Made by a program: the position numbers and the translations under genes | Part shown: positions 5,018 to 5,199 of the stretch, piece after piece | Layout: every line of letters starts with the position of its first letter | Numbering within the stretch: the stretch's first letter is position 1 | Source of the DNA: CAZXTR01 sp964643615 | GTDB lineage: Bacteria; Pseudomonadota; Alphaproteobacteria; CAAHEQ01; UBA3637 | Reading direction: 5' to 3' | DNA: 5,199 bases | Assembly: GCA_964643615.1 (NCBI GenBank) | Contig: CAZXTR010000050.1 | Location: 1-5,199 of the forward strand | The notes under the pieces: generated by a model | The model's database searches: none | Seen by the model: only the letters and a program-made list of their open reading frames with translations | Told to the model about the DNA's origin: nothing

Positions 5018-5048
5018 GGGGAAGGGTAACACCTTCCCCGGAAAGGGG
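5018..5048 (+). promoter_or_regulatory. Hairpin beside a ribosome binding site, possible translational control
   Basis: GGGGAAGG (5018-5025) pairs perfectly with CCTTCCCC (5032-5039) over a six-base loop. No T tract follows, so it is not a normal terminator. CCCC (5036-5039) could instead pair with GGGG (5045-5048), which belongs to the ribosome binding site of the gene at 5054. The two pairings exclude each other, so the first would free and the second would hide the site. Confidence 0.45.
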
Positions 5049-5053
5049 CAAAC

Positions 5054-5199
5054 ATGGAAGATTGTTTCGCTATGAGTAACGGCGGTTGTGGGGCTTTAAA
5101 AGTCAACAAATGCCCTAAGAACTGCAATTTTTATAAAACGCATCAACAATTACGAATCGAACGCCAAAAGGCATATAACCGCTTAATGGAATTAGGGCG
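5054..5199 (+). CDS. Short Cys-rich phage protein, cut by the window edge
   Basis: Forty-eight codons are visible before the right edge, with no stop. The N-terminus MEDCFAMSNGGCGALKVNKC continues with PKNCNFYKTHQQLRIERQKA. Cysteines at 4, 12, 20 and 24 followed by FYKT and a charged helix (QLRIERQKAYNRLMEL) match a very common short protein of Bacillota phages and genomes, usually about 45-70 residues, with a predicted metal-binding cysteine cluster. The function is not known. AAAGGGG (5042-5048) is five bases before the ATG and is next to a hairpin that could control it. It is 57 bases downstream of the Rad52-like gene and probably in the same operon. Confidence 0.8.
   Translation, partial: MEDCFAMSNGGCGALKVNKCPKNCNFYKTHQQLRIERQKAYNRLMELG

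Noticed and set aside
1..5199. CRISPR array, tRNA, retroelement, toxin-antitoxin pair or defence operon
   Set aside because: No regularly spaced repeats, tRNA-like fold, reverse transcriptase motif or defence-family motif was seen on either strand; the HNH gene fits a homing endonuclease better than a defence nuclease.

Overview
The window looks like the start of the rightward early region (transcription control, then DNA recombination/replication) of a tailed phage or prophage of a low-GC Gram-positive host (Bacillota). This rests on the strong AGGAGG-type ribosome binding sites on nearly every gene, a near-perfect sigma-70/A promoter, short genes packed on one strand with ATGA-type and 8-base overlaps, and the gene content: a small XRE regulator, an AntA/KilAC antirepressor, a NUMOD4/HNH homing-type endonuclease, two phage-typical proteins of unknown function, and a Rad52-family annealing protein. 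The host genus cannot be read from the sequence. One run of exactly 100 Ns (2681-2780) marks a scaffold gap, so this is draft or metagenomic assembly.

Layout. 1-195: a 55-codon ORF whose stop codon lies in the loop of an intrinsic terminator. 196-411: a very AT-rich control region with an operator-like inverted repeat (280-313) and a near-consensus rightward promoter (350-377). 412-678: Cro/XRE-like regulator. 721-1458: antirepressor. 1467-2021: HNH endonuclease. 2049-3221: looks like one 390-codon ORF but is best read as two genes joined artificially by the N gap. 3243-3718: a zinc-ribbon microprotein that overlaps a two-helix membrane protein. 3792-4996: three overlapping genes, namely a small coiled-coil protein, a zinc-ribbon protein and a Rad52-like annealing protein with its own C-terminal zinc ribbon. 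5054 to the end: a Cys-rich small protein cut off by the window edge.

How it may work together: the promoter at 350-377 should drive the regulator, antirepressor and downstream genes as one early operon. A 21-base repeat (377-397 and 679-699, 19 of 21 identical, with a weaker inverted copy at 289-309) lies on the transcription start and between the regulator and antirepressor genes. It is a good candidate for the operator read by the XRE protein or by an unseen repressor. The distal genes would supply recombination functions for phage DNA replication.

I see no clear evidence of a wholly new system (no defence island, CRISPR array or retroelement). The most interesting points are the C-terminus of the HNH endonuclease, which copies the last residues of the neighbouring antirepressor's KilAC domain, the repeated operator-like element, the chimeric ORF across the gap, and the matching zinc ribbons in the Rad52 protein and the gene before it.
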